A stretch of DNA of 10,422 bases from Egerieenecus sp048201975 (GCA_048201975.1 DBFBGQ010000120.1:1-10422), one strand, 5' to 3'. Counted from the first letter of the stretch, positions 1 to 6,958 are shown. Program-made: numbers and translations. The notes: generated by a model from the sequence alone, not told the origin.

Positions 1-2
1 TT

Positions 3-1520
3 TTATTTTTCCTGAAGCATGTTCTCCATGGGAGAAAGGTCAATCCCCTGGCAGCCGCTGAGCACCTGATACAGGCTTTGCAGCATCTGCTTGACGCCGC
101 CGGGCACATCGCTCTCCACATTCAGGGGCAGCACGGGGTCATGCACCGAGAGGCGCAGCAGGAACCAGCCGTTGTCCATTCCCCCGTCCAGGTCGAAGGA
201 AATGCGCACGCCTTCCCGGTTGTCCGGGGCGATGTGCCATTTCTCCGCGGCGTTGGCATAATCCAGCACCTTTTGAATGGCGCGCTTTCCCGCCTCGCGT
301 AAGTCCTCCTCTTGGATATTCAGGCGCAGCTCCACGCTTTCCACCGGCTCCTGCAAATCCGCGATGAGGCTGCCCAGCGTCAAGCCCTGCTGCTTGAGCT
401 TCATGGCCCGCACAATGAGCACCGTCACCAGGTACATGCCGTCGTCCAGGAAATGGTTTTCCTTGAGGGCCGCATGGCCGCTGGTCTCAATGGCCAGGGG
501 ACATTCCACGCCCTCGGCGTTCAGGCGGATGGCCTCGTCGATCACGTTGCGGTAGCCGCGCTTGTACCGGTAATGCTCCCCGCCCCAGTCGTTGATGAAG
601 CGTTTGAGCCCGGAAGAGGTAACCGAGTCGGTGACGATGGTTTGTCCGGGCTTTTCATCCAGCAGAATGGCGGAAATCAGCGCGATCAGCCGGTTGCGGT
701 TGATCTCCCGGCCATCCGCGTCCACAATGGCCGCGCGGTCGCAGTCCGCGTCAAAGATCACGCCCAGGTCCGCGCCCGCCTTGAGCACCGCATCCCGCAC
801 GGAAGCCATGGCCTGCGCGTTCTCCGGGTTCGGCACATGATTGGGAAAGCGCCCGTCCGGCTCCAAAAACTGGCTGCCCTCGATCCACGCGCCCAGGCTC
901 TCCAGCATGTCTGCGTAGAAGCCGCCTGCGCCGTTGCCCGCGTCCACCACCACATGCAACCCCAGCAGCGGCTTGGCCAGCTCCGTCTCCAGGCCCTTGC
1001 GAATGCGCGCCTTCAGCTGCTCCTGGTAGGTGGTGAGGAAATCCCTGGCGACAATGGCCCCGGCAATGGGCATATCCTCGGGATTGAGCGTGGAGGCTTC
1101 CGTCAGCAGCTGCGCCACCTCGCTCCCCTCCAGTCCGCCATCCCGCAGAAAGAACTTCAAGCCGTTCTTGTCGAAGGGATGATGGCTGGCCGTGATCATG
1201 ATAGCGCCGTCCGGCTGGAAGCCAGGGGTCAGGATGCTCATGTACATGGCCGGCGTGGTGCACATGCCAAAGTCCAGCACCGTCGCCCCCGCCCGGGAGA
1301 TGCCCTCCGCCGCGGCCCGCAACAGCGCCGGTCCCGTCAGGCGGCTGTCCCGTCCCAAGGCGATGGTGACCTGGGTGGCGGGCTTGCCCTCCTTCTTGGC
1401 CACGTAACGCGCAAAAGCGATGCCCAGGCACTGGGCCACCCGCTCGGTGAGAACCGCATTCTCTCCCAGGGCCGTGCCCCGCACGTCCGAGCCGCTTTTG
1501 AGTTTCATCCAGTCCAACAT
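3..1520 (-). CDS. Phosphomannomutase/phosphoglucomutase (alpha-D-phosphohexomutase), complete
   Basis: A cytosolic enzyme that moves phosphate between C6 and C1 of a hexose (mannose or glucose), feeding nucleotide-sugar and surface-polysaccharide synthesis. At 505 residues it is slightly longer than typical bacterial PMM/PGM. Visible motifs, in order, are the catalytic serine loop TASHHP (Ser112), the metal-binding loop DADCDR (Asp257, 259, 261, Arg262), the sugar-specificity loop ETSGH (345-349), and a C-terminal phosphate-binding region with Arg439, Arg456 and Ser458. The metal loop differs from the usual DGDGDR but keeps all three aspartates. I chose the ATG at 1520 because AAGGAGG lies eight bases upstream. 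The frame is open to an earlier ATG at 1565, but that would overlap the preceding gene and has no good ribosome site. It starts 13 bases after the DUF2461 gene ends, so the two are probably co-transcribed. The family is certain; the preferred sugar is not. Confidence 0.95.
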   Translation of the reverse strand: MLDWMKLKSGSDVRGTALGENAVLTERVAQCLGIAFARYVAKKEGKPATQVTIALGRDSRLTGPALLRAAAEGISRAGATVLDFGMCTTPAMYMSILTPGFQPDGAIMITASHHPFDKNGLKFFLRDGGLEGSEVAQLLTEASTLNPEDMPIAGAIVARDFLTTYQEQLKARIRKGLETELAKPLLGLHVVVDAGNGAGGFYADMLESLGAWIEGSQFLEPDGRFPNHVPNPENAQAMASVRDAVLKAGADLGVIFDADCDRAAIVDADGREINRNRLIALISAILLDEKPGQTIVTDSVTSSGLKRFINDWGGEHYRYKRGYRNVIDEAIRLNAEGVECPLAIETSGHAALKENHFLDDGMYLVTVLIVRAMKLKQQGLTLGSLIADLQEPVESVELRLNIQEEDLREAGKRAIQKVLDYANAAEKWHIAPDNREGVRISFDLDGGMDNGWFLLRLSVHDPVLPLNVESDVPGGVKQMLQSLYQVLSGCQGIDLSPMENMLQEK

Positions 1521-1533
1521 ACCGTCAACCTCC

Positions 1534-2232
1534 TTACAGGTCGGTGTTTTCCGTTGCGATTTCATCCACCATGCCGCGGAATTGCTGATACAGCGGGGCC
1601 AGGGCGCGGTAGTCCTTCCACACCCGGTCCACGATTTGCGGGCTGTACGCCCAGCGGAACTGCGGCTTCTCCCGCACGATAAACAGCTCCCGGGCGCGGT
1701 ACCAGGGGGCCAGCTCCGCAGGCAGGCCTTCGGGCAGCGCCAGGCGCTTGAACGCCGTCCCCGCCAGCTGCAAGCGGTGCCCCGGCAGGTCGCACCGCTG
1801 GAGCAAACGCTGAAACTCCTCCGGCCGGGCGGTCAGCTCCCGGCGAAGCCTGTCCATCACCGGCCGGTTCTCCCCCCAGAACCCCATGCCCCAGCCCAGT
1901 TGATCCGGCCCCAGCTCAAACCAGAAGTTCAAGGACTGCTCCCGGGGCTCCGCCGCCCGGCGAAACAGCAGCCACAGGTGGTCCCGATAGGGGCTTTTAT
2001 CCTTGGTGAAGCGGGTATCCCGGCGAATCCTCGCCAGGCACTTGTAAGGCCGTATTTCCATCTGCGGGTCGATGCGCTGCATCCGCGGGGCCAGCTCCGC
2101 AATAAACGCATAGAAAGGCGTCTGTACGTCCCGGATAAAATCCTGCCGGCGCTCTTCGAAGTAACTGATCTGGTTGTGAAAACGGATATCCAGGAAAAAT
2201 CGCAGGGTTTCCTCCGGAAAGCCGGTAAACAT
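1534..2232 (-). CDS. DUF2461 (TIGR02453) family protein
   Basis: A 232-residue soluble protein with no signal peptide or membrane segment. It matches the DUF2461 family by its length and by recognisable stretches: an N-terminal TLRFFLDIRFHNQISYFEER (9-28, the usual 'fL..L..NN.reWF' region), then IRPYKCLARIRRDTRFTKDK followed by SPYRDHL, where the family carries its conserved R.RDTRF..dKsPY core, and a later YRARELFIVREK segment. The molecular function of this family is not established, and I do not assign one. The start is the ATG at 2232, with GGGGAGG six bases upstream. It is the first gene of a two-gene operon with the phosphohexomutase, read from the promoter at 2259-2287. Whether its role relates to sugar-phosphate metabolism is only suggested by this coupling. 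Confidence 0.9.
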   Translation of the reverse strand: MFTGFPEETLRFFLDIRFHNQISYFEERRQDFIRDVQTPFYAFIAELAPRMQRIDPQMEIRPYKCLARIRRDTRFTKDKSPYRDHLWLLFRRAAEPREQSLNFWFELGPDQLGWGMGFWGENRPVMDRLRRELTARPEEFQRLLQRCDLPGHRLQLAGTAFKRLALPEGLPAELAPWYRARELFIVREKPQFRWAYSPQIVDRVWKDYRALAPLYQQFRGMVDEIATENTDL

Positions 2233-2258
2233 AGCGCACCTCCCCGAATTTCTTCTTT

Positions 2259-2287
2259 ATTATAGCGGCATTGCGCCCGCATTGCAA
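2259..2287 (-). promoter_or_regulatory. Sigma-A-type promoter of the DUF2461/phosphohexomutase operon
   Basis: Read on the minus strand: TTGCAA (2287-2282), a 17-base spacer, then a perfect TATAAT (2264-2259). Transcription would start near 2252, giving a leader of about 20 bases with GGGGAGG just before the ATG at 2232. It is back to back with the Dabb promoter; the two -35 boxes are 23 bases apart. Confidence 0.8.
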
Positions 2288-2310
2288 GGGAGGCCCGAAG
2301 CCTTTTTTTC

Positions 2311-2340
2311 TTGACGCCCGCAGGTCTGCGCTGGTATCAT
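2311..2340 (+). promoter_or_regulatory. Sigma-A-type promoter of the Dabb-like gene
   Basis: TTGACG (2311-2316), an 18-base spacer, then TATCAT (2335-2340) preceded by TGG, which makes an extended -10 (TGn). The expected start near 2347 gives a leader of about 27 bases to the ATG at 2374. The spacer contains an inverted repeat CGCAG-GT-CTGCG (2319-2330) that could be an operator, though a repeat this short may be chance. Confidence 0.7.
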
Positions 2341-2373
2341 AAAGAAAAAAACGCTTGCAAAGGAGGCTTCCCC

Positions 2374-2655
2374 ATGCGCCACCACATTCTTGTCAAGTGG
2401 GCCGACGACGGGCTTCCGCGCCCGGAGACCCCGCCCATCCGCGAGCTTTTTCTGGAGACGCTGCGTATTCCCGGCATTCACGACGTTTCCGTGCAGGAAA
2501 ACGTCGTGCAGCGCCCCAACCGCTACGACCTGCAGATCGTCATCGCCATGGAAAAAGAGGCTCTGGACGCCTACGACGCCTCGGAGCCTCACCAGCGCTG
2601 GAAAGCCGTCTATTCGTCTCGAATCGCGCAGAAAGCGATTTTTGACTGCGAATAA
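2374..2655 (+). CDS. Dabb (stress-responsive alpha/beta barrel) family protein
   Basis: A small 93-residue cytosolic protein. It starts with MRHHILVKW, the usual first beta strand of Dabb ferredoxin-like proteins. After a helix-rich middle it shows NRYDLQIVIAMEKEALDAY and then SEPHQRW, matching the family's 'yDl.lv..f.s.eal.aY..hp.H' pattern with the conserved histidine. Dabb proteins form dimeric alpha/beta barrels; some are enzymes (for example cyclases in natural-product pathways) and many have no known role, so no reaction is assigned. The ATG at 2374 is chosen because AAAGGAGG lies seven bases upstream; an upstream in-frame ATG at 2311 sits inside the -35 box. The gene is monocistronic, divergent from the DUF2461 operon and convergent with the secreted SH3 protein, 65 bases away. 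Confidence 0.8.
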   Translation: MRHHILVKWADDGLPRPETPPIRELFLETLRIPGIHDVSVQENVVQRPNRYDLQIVIAMEKEALDAYDASEPHQRWKAVYSSRIAQKAIFDCE

Positions 2656-2720
2656 CCGCTTCCCCACCATGGGATGAAAAGTTCATGGGTTCCCTTTCCT
2701 TCAGCCCGGCCCTTGCGCCT

Positions 2721-4232
2721 TCATTCCTCCCAGTCGCTTTGCGGCACATAGCCGGTCAAGCGGTCGCCGGGGAACCAGGCGTGATACCACGCATCCCCTG
2801 CGACGCCCAGAACAAGCAATTCTTCCGTGCGCGGATCCTTGGTAATGGGACGGCCCGTTTCCGGCTCCGCATACACCCAATGGTCATCCTGCGTTTTTGC
2901 AGGCAACCGCAGGGGAAACATCGCCTGCACCTCGTGTCCGGCATCCCCAAAGGCAAGGCAATCCTTGCGCATCCAGCCTTGCGCCCCAAAGATATCCACC
3001 TGCGCCCAGTTTTCCTTCTGGGACAAAACGCGTGCAGGCGTGCCGTTGTAATACGCGCCCAGCGCGCTTGCTTCGTCCTCCGGGCTGGTTTGCAGCGGCA
3101 ATAGCCCGGCGGGATCCGGATTGTTCACGATGGCCCAGTTGGACGAATCCAGCGCTGCCATGGCTTCCTCCAGCGTATGCGGCAGACTGTTCCAGTCAAT
3201 GGCGGTGATATCGCTCCACGGGTGATCGCCAAAGGAATTCTCATACCCATTGGGGACGCTCCCCGTGAGCCAGTTTTTGCCAAAATGCAGCATGCAGCTC
3301 CCCGCCCCATCGGAGCCCATTGAATACACATAGGTTACACCGCAGGTGGTTTCATCCACCGGGCCAACGTTCACAAGCAAGTCGCCTATCGCCACCGAGG
3401 TGGAAAAGTTTTGATGTCCATACGCCGCGCCTTCCGGCAACGGGCTGCTGCAAACGATGTTCCATGCATTTTCCCGATTCAGCCAGCAGGAGGCAATCAC
3501 CCGCTCGCCGCCTGGCATTTCCAGGAAGAACTGCAAATCATCCTCACCGGCACAGCCGCCAAGGAACGTAGCGTTCGGAAACAGCTCCGCCGCCGCCAGC
3601 GCCGTGACCTCCTCCGAAAGCCAGCTGTGGGTATACATACGGTTGGGCTCCGGGAAGCTTCCATGGGCATAGACGTCCAGCGGCAGCAGCTTCTCCAGCC
3701 AACTTGCAGGCACGGGCATGTAAGTGCTGGCGGAAAGGGTTCGGTGGGATTGATCCCGTGCATGGGTGCTGTACTGCAACGTTCCTTGGCTATACTGCAA
3801 CGCGCTTTCTTCCTTGCCGTCCTTGATCACCAGGCCGGTTACGCGCCATTGATCCTCTGCGCGGAGGGCATAATAGGTTTCCGTTACCGTGTCATCCAAA
3901 CGGTATGTCCAGCAAAGGCTTTCGTCCGTATCCAGCATCAAGCCAAAAAGAGAAGCATTCTGGTCCAGCGCTGTGGAGCTGGATAGCGTCAACGTCCAAT
4001 CGCCGTTTTGCTGCTCTGCCAGGCACAGGATTTGCGTCTGCCCGTCCGACACAACGGCCGCCGCCGTGCGCCCGCACTGGTCGGAAAGCAGAACGCGATG
4101 GGACGGAAAAGCCGCTTGAACCAGCGCCGCCACCTGGGCGGAGAGCTCGGTTTGGGCCAATGTGCGGCCCGGAAAACAAACCATCCACAGGAAAAAGAAC
4201 CCCACGCAAATAAGAAGCCTTGCTTTTTTCAT
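2721..4232 (-). CDS. Secreted protein with a duplicated N-terminal module and C-terminal SH3-like repeats
   Basis: A 503-residue exported protein. Residues 1-26 form a signal peptide: a positive MKKAR start, a hydrophobic core with FFFLWMV, and a likely signal peptidase I cut at LAQ/T. There is no lipobox or later membrane helix. Residues about 31-90 and 207-270 look like two copies of one module (see findings). Residues about 366-429 are a typical clostridial bacterial SH3 domain, with VNNPDPAGLLPLQTSP, then YYNGTPARVL, W.QVDIFGAQGW and a final LAFG. Residues about 437-503 are a second, weaker SH3-like unit ending in GYVPQSDW. Such domains usually bind peptidoglycan or other wall partners, so a wall-associated role is likely, but no enzymatic motif is seen. 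The start at 4232 has GGGAGG eight bases upstream; in-frame ATGs further upstream would bury the signal peptide. No convincing promoter was found. Confidence 0.8.
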   Translation of the reverse strand: MKKARLLICVGFFFLWMVCFPGRTLAQTELSAQVAALVQAAFPSHRVLLSDQCGRTAAAVVSDGQTQILCLAEQQNGDWTLTLSSSTALDQNASLFGLMLDTDESLCWTYRLDDTVTETYYALRAEDQWRVTGLVIKDGKEESALQYSQGTLQYSTHARDQSHRTLSASTYMPVPASWLEKLLPLDVYAHGSFPEPNRMYTHSWLSEEVTALAAAELFPNATFLGGCAGEDDLQFFLEMPGGERVIASCWLNRENAWNIVCSSPLPEGAAYGHQNFSTSVAIGDLLVNVGPVDETTCGVTYVYSMGSDGAGSCMLHFGKNWLTGSVPNGYENSFGDHPWSDITAIDWNSLPHTLEEAMAALDSSNWAIVNNPDPAGLLPLQTSPEDEASALGAYYNGTPARVLSQKENWAQVDIFGAQGWMRKDCLAFGDAGHEVQAMFPLRLPAKTQDDHWVYAEPETGRPITKDPRTEELLVLGVAGDAWYHAWFPGDRLTGYVPQSDWEE

Positions 4233-4328
4233 CCACGATGCCTCCCTTCCCTCCATGCCGCCGGGGATCCTGAACCGTTTCCCTCGATGCATCGCCACGC
4301 TGGTCCCGGTTCTGCCCCCGGGCTGTAT

Positions 4329-4362
4329 GCCGCCTGTTGGACGGGCGGCCTTTTTCTTTTTT
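4329..4362 (+). terminator. Rho-independent terminator on the plus strand, without a plus-strand gene before it
   Basis: GCCGCCTGT (4329-4337), loop TGG, then ACGGGCGGC (4341-4349) gives a 9-bp stem with one G-T pair. It is followed by CTTTTTCTTTTTT. The T-run is only on the plus strand; on the minus strand the hairpin is followed by ATACAGCC, so it would not stop the neighbouring minus-strand genes. Confidence 0.7.
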
Positions 4363-4572
4363 GCGCCGCCGGCGCACAGGCGAAGGGGCGTGTCCGTTGG
4401 CCTGCCTAGCGCGCCGCTTCCATGCCAGCTATCCTTCCATAGAGCAGACGAATGACCCCGCCCAATTTTTCCTAACGCAAGTCATTTTTTTACAATTCGC
4501 CGTGTCTTTATGGAAGCTTCTGCAGGCCGCGCCGGCGGAAAACAAGACCGCCCCTTGGACCTCTTCGGGCTC

Positions 4573-4584
4573 CATATGCATATG
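4573..4584. repeat. Perfect 12-base palindrome
   Basis: CATATGCATATG reads the same on both strands. It lies 63 bases past the stop of the MFS/acyltransferase gene. It could be a protein-binding site or simply an AT-rich coincidence; nothing else around it supports a role. Confidence 0.35.
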
Positions 4585-4646
4585 TAGGGAAACGTTTGTG
4601 GGTTCGAGAAGGAAAGCTTTATGCATCCGATGCCCGGCGCCTCCGG

Positions 4647-6755
4647 TCATCGCTTGTTTCTCTGCCGGTACTTTGCTTCCTCCGCCTCGTACATGTCACG
4701 CATGGCTGCCCGCAGTTCGCCCACAATGCGGTCCCGCTCGGCGTTGGGCTCGTTCTCGGGGTTGTAGGTGATGATGGGCGCAAAGGACAGCGTGCGCATC
4801 TTTTGGTGTGCGAACACGGGGAGGAACCGGCAGCATTTTCCCGTTTTGTTGTAATAGATGGGGGCCAGCATGGCGAAGCCAGAAAAGAGCTCGCCCAGGC
4901 CCTGCCGCTCATAGCCGTGGCCTTCGCCGGCCGCGTTGGGATTTTCCGGGAAAATCAGCAGATTGTCCCCGGCCTGCATGGCCTCCACCGACATGCGGAA
5001 CGTGTTGATCAGGTCGCGGGGCTTGTTACGGAACACCGGAATACTCTCCAGGCATCTCATGGCCCACACGGAGATGGGACCCAGCATTTTTGCCAGGGGC
5101 ATTTTCAGGCGCTCCGGCAGCCACCGCTGACGCTTGATGGTGTACTTGTAAACGTAGGCGGCCATCTCGTCCTTGTCCACGGTGATTTCGGAGATGGTCC
5201 AGGGGCGCACCGGCACAGGAATGTTCAGCACCGCCACCAGCGGCCCGTAAAGCTCCCCATGGTTGCACAGGAATACCAGCGGGTTGTCCACATCCTCCAC
5301 GATGTTTTCCGTTCCCTGAAGCGTGTGGCGGAAAAAGGGACGCAAAAACGCTTTCACCGCGTTGATAAAGAAGGGCTGCCGGTGGGGCTTGATCACCACC
5401 GTTTCCAGCTGGCGCTCCAGGGCGGGATTTTCTCCGCCCTCCTGGCGCAGGCGCAGAAAGCGACTGAGCTTCTCCATGTATCGCTGGCTCAGGGGGAACC
5501 GAAGCGCTCCCAGCAGCGCCCCCACCACGGTGAGCATGGCGGGAATCATCAACAGCGGCTGAAAGCGCGCGGCAAACTCTCCGGCATTGCGCGGCAAATC
5601 CTTCCCGGCGGCAAAGCACATGGCTGTCAGGGCGCACAACGCGATCATCCCGCCCACCAGGGCCGCCAGCTCCCCGCCGGCCCGGCGCATTTGCCAATAG
5701 CCGCTCAGGTCGTTTCCCGCGGAAAACTGCGCCACCTGCACCATGATGCGCTCCATGCGCATGAGCACGGTCAGGCAGAGCGTCACGCCCATGCTGCACA
5801 GGATCAGGCTGAAATACGCCCCCGGAGACTGGGGCGCCCGCCGCTCCATGGCGCTACCAAACAGCATCAGGCTATAGATCCACAGGAAAAGCCCCACCAG
5901 CAGCAGCAGCGTGGGATCAGCGCTATGCTTGCGCTCCCGGCGGCGCAGGAACCATTCCGCCGCTTCCCGGGCCGCGAGGGTGCATCCCACGCACACGAGC
6001 ATGCAGACCAGCAGCTGCTCCCCCGTTACCGCCAGGAACGTATACATCAGCACCATGGTGATTTCCAGCGCCACCAGGATGCACGCGGAAAGGGACTGAT
6101 AGCTGGTGTAGGCGTTCGCCTTGCCGATTTTATCCCGCAGGCTGGCGTACTCTTTCTCGGATACCGGCTCCAACAGCGCTCGCTGTTCCGCCCGGTCCTT
6201 CAGCTGGCTGTAGACATCCGCGGCGCAGGCAAGCATAAATCCCCCCATCATCTGCCCCGCCAGAACCGGCGGCAGAAAGGGAAACAGCACCGCCGCTCCT
6301 CCCAGCACGCAGACCGCGCAGGGCAGCGCATACTGGCGGACAAAGCGCCCCTCCGGCGTGCCCCTGGCCGTGCACTGACGGATGACGCGGCGGCCCAGGA
6401 TCGTCCGCAGCAGCAGAAGCAGAATCATGCCAAAGAGGATCCACACTCGGGTATCCTCCAGGGAAATGGGATAAAACACCAGCAGCAGCAGGTTGGCCAG
6501 CAGCATCGTGCCGCAGATGACGCCCGTCCATACCCGCAGGCGGGGCGTGTAGTAGTTGCGCAGGGGCGGCGTGCATACGCTGGAAAACACCGTCGCCACC
6601 TGGCCGCACATATACAGCGCGCCGCCCAGAATGGGCATATCCACCAGCGTGTTGGAGATCATCATGCAATACATATAGGCATAGAAGCCGCTCAGCGCAG
6701 TCAGCGGCAGGGACATGGGGCGCGCGGCAGATGGGCGCGTAGGCACAGAAGTCAT
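4647..6755 (-). CDS. MFS-like transporter fused to a PlsC-type lysophospholipid acyltransferase
   Basis: A 702-residue membrane protein. Residues about 16-418 contain some 12 hydrophobic segments (for example 76-95, 104-120, 223-243, 280-300, 363-384, 398-418) with a longer cytosolic loop at about 181-222, as in the major facilitator superfamily. Residues about 450-702 are a PlsC/LPLAT acyltransferase-like domain: NHGELYGP (498-505) at the place of the HX4D box, IPVFRN (572-577), IFPENPN (601-607) at the usual FPEG site, and LPVF (645-648). The catalytic His499 is present, but the usual aspartate position is Gly504. A known analogue of this layout pairs a lysophospholipid flippase with an acyltransferase for phospholipid repair (LplT/Aas-type), so moving and re-acylating a membrane lipid is a reasonable inference. 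The ATG at 6755 has GAGAGG directly against it; a GTG at 6746 would be better spaced and may be the true start. It has its own promoter and is monocistronic. Confidence 0.85.
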   Translation of the reverse strand: MTSVPTRPSAARPMSLPLTALSGFYAYMYCMMISNTLVDMPILGGALYMCGQVATVFSSVCTPPLRNYYTPRLRVWTGVICGTMLLANLLLLVFYPISLEDTRVWILFGMILLLLLRTILGRRVIRQCTARGTPEGRFVRQYALPCAVCVLGGAAVLFPFLPPVLAGQMMGGFMLACAADVYSQLKDRAEQRALLEPVSEKEYASLRDKIGKANAYTSYQSLSACILVALEITMVLMYTFLAVTGEQLLVCMLVCVGCTLAAREAAEWFLRRRERKHSADPTLLLLVGLFLWIYSLMLFGSAMERRAPQSPGAYFSLILCSMGVTLCLTVLMRMERIMVQVAQFSAGNDLSGYWQMRRAGGELAALVGGMIALCALTAMCFAAGKDLPRNAGEFAARFQPLLMIPAMLTVVGALLGALRFPLSQRYMEKLSRFLRLRQEGGENPALERQLETVVIKPHRQPFFINAVKAFLRPFFRHTLQGTENIVEDVDNPLVFLCNHGELYGPLVAVLNIPVPVRPWTISEITVDKDEMAAYVYKYTIKRQRWLPERLKMPLAKMLGPISVWAMRCLESIPVFRNKPRDLINTFRMSVEAMQAGDNLLIFPENPNAAGEGHGYERQGLGELFSGFAMLAPIYYNKTGKCCRFLPVFAHQKMRTLSFAPIITYNPENEPNAERDRIVGELRAAMRDMYEAEEAKYRQRNKR

Positions 6756-6775
6756 CCTCTCGTAGTTGTCAGCAA

Positions 6776-6830
6776 CGGAAGCGCTTCTCCGCGGGTCATC
6801 GCAACCCGTCCCGCCAGCGAAGCCCTTCCG
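6776..6830 (-). promoter_or_regulatory. Two-tier hairpin in the leader of the MFS/acyltransferase gene
   Basis: In the approximately 84-base leader, CGGAAGGGCTTC (minus strand, 6830-6819) pairs with GAAGCGCTTCCG (6787-6776) except for one G-G mismatch. Inside the loop, CGGGT and ACCCG (6808-6804 and 6796-6792) form a second 5-bp stem. The structure ends about 15 bases before the ribosome site, so it might affect translation or RNA stability. It matches no riboswitch class that I recognise. Confidence 0.5.
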
Positions 6831-6845
6831 CTGCGTCGTGTGATG

Positions 6846-6874
6846 ATTGTAACATAACCAGCTGCAATGAGCAA
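6846..6874 (-). promoter_or_regulatory. Sigma-A-type promoter of the MFS/acyltransferase gene
   Basis: Read on the minus strand: TTGCTC (6874-6869), a 17-base spacer, then TACAAT (6851-6846) preceded by TGT, giving an extended -10. The predicted start near 6839 leaves a leader of about 84 bases containing the hairpin at 6776-6830. Confidence 0.7.
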
Positions 6875-6917
6875 TGCCGTTTATTTACACAATGTTCAAA
6901 AATGCCCTAACGCGCGC

Positions 6918-6958
6918 CGCGGCAAGCTTTTCCAGCCGCGTCGCCCTCGCCGGAGGGC
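6918..6958. repeat. Two consecutive inverted repeats between divergent promoters
   Basis: CGCGGC (6918-6923) pairs with GCCGCG (6935-6940) around an 11-base loop. GCCCTC (6943-6948) pairs with GAGGGC (6953-6958) around GCCG. They lie between the -35 boxes of the two divergent promoters, so they are outside both predicted transcripts. They could be operator sites, or remnants of an old terminator; there is no proper T-run on either side. Confidence 0.4.

Larger units (their letters stand above)
4233..4646. other. 414-base intergenic region with no convincing gene
   Basis: This lies between the end of the MFS/acyltransferase gene and the start of the secreted SH3 protein, both on the minus strand. 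It contains a strong plus-strand terminator (4329-4362), an adjoining short hairpin TGCGCC-GCC-GGCGCA (4362-4376), an AT-rich patch at about 4460-4515 and a 12-base palindrome (4573-4584). I saw no confident minus-strand promoter and no clear minus-strand terminator after 4647. The SH3 gene could therefore be read either from a poor promoter here or by read-through. A 73-codon minus-strand frame (4650-4429) overlaps the preceding stop as ATGA but lacks a good ribosome site and looks non-coding. Confidence 0.6.

Noticed and set aside
312..1682. A 456-codon open frame on the plus strand opposite the phosphohexomutase
   Set aside because: It is an antisense shadow: it runs across two real minus-strand genes, has no ribosome site, and has a His/Arg/Gln/Pro-rich composition.
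2656..2720. Possible bidirectional terminator between the convergent Dabb and SH3 genes (ATGAA-AAG-TTCAT)
   Set aside because: The stem is only 5 bp, AT-rich, and has no T-run on either strand.
4264..4600. Candidate promoters for the secreted SH3 gene (for example TTGGGC-18-TATGGA on the minus strand)
   Set aside because: Each candidate matches only about half of the consensus bases in both boxes, so none is better than background.
4601..4608. GGTTCGAG, resembling the T-loop of a tRNA
   Set aside because: The flanking bases do not form a T-stem, and no acceptor, D or anticodon arm can be laid out around it.
4603..4619. AAGCTTTCC followed by CTCGAA, past two unrelated genes (minus strand at 4619-4603 and plus strand at 10213-10226)
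   Set aside because: The match is about 15 bases with a gap and contains a simple AAGCTT palindrome; with only two copies in 10 kb it is best taken as chance.
4429..4650. A 73-codon minus-strand frame overlapping the stop of the MFS/acyltransferase gene as ATGA
   Set aside because: The ATGA overlap would allow translational coupling, but there is no good ribosome site, the product has an odd Cys/Met/His-rich composition and no recognisable fold, and the frame crosses AT-rich sequence typical of non-coding DNA.
4596..6857. A 753-codon open frame on the plus strand opposite the MFS/acyltransferase gene
   Set aside because: It is very rich in His, Gln, Arg and Gly without domain structure, as expected from the complement of a GC-rich gene. 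It has no ribosome site, and the minus-strand product has clear MFS and acyltransferase motifs.
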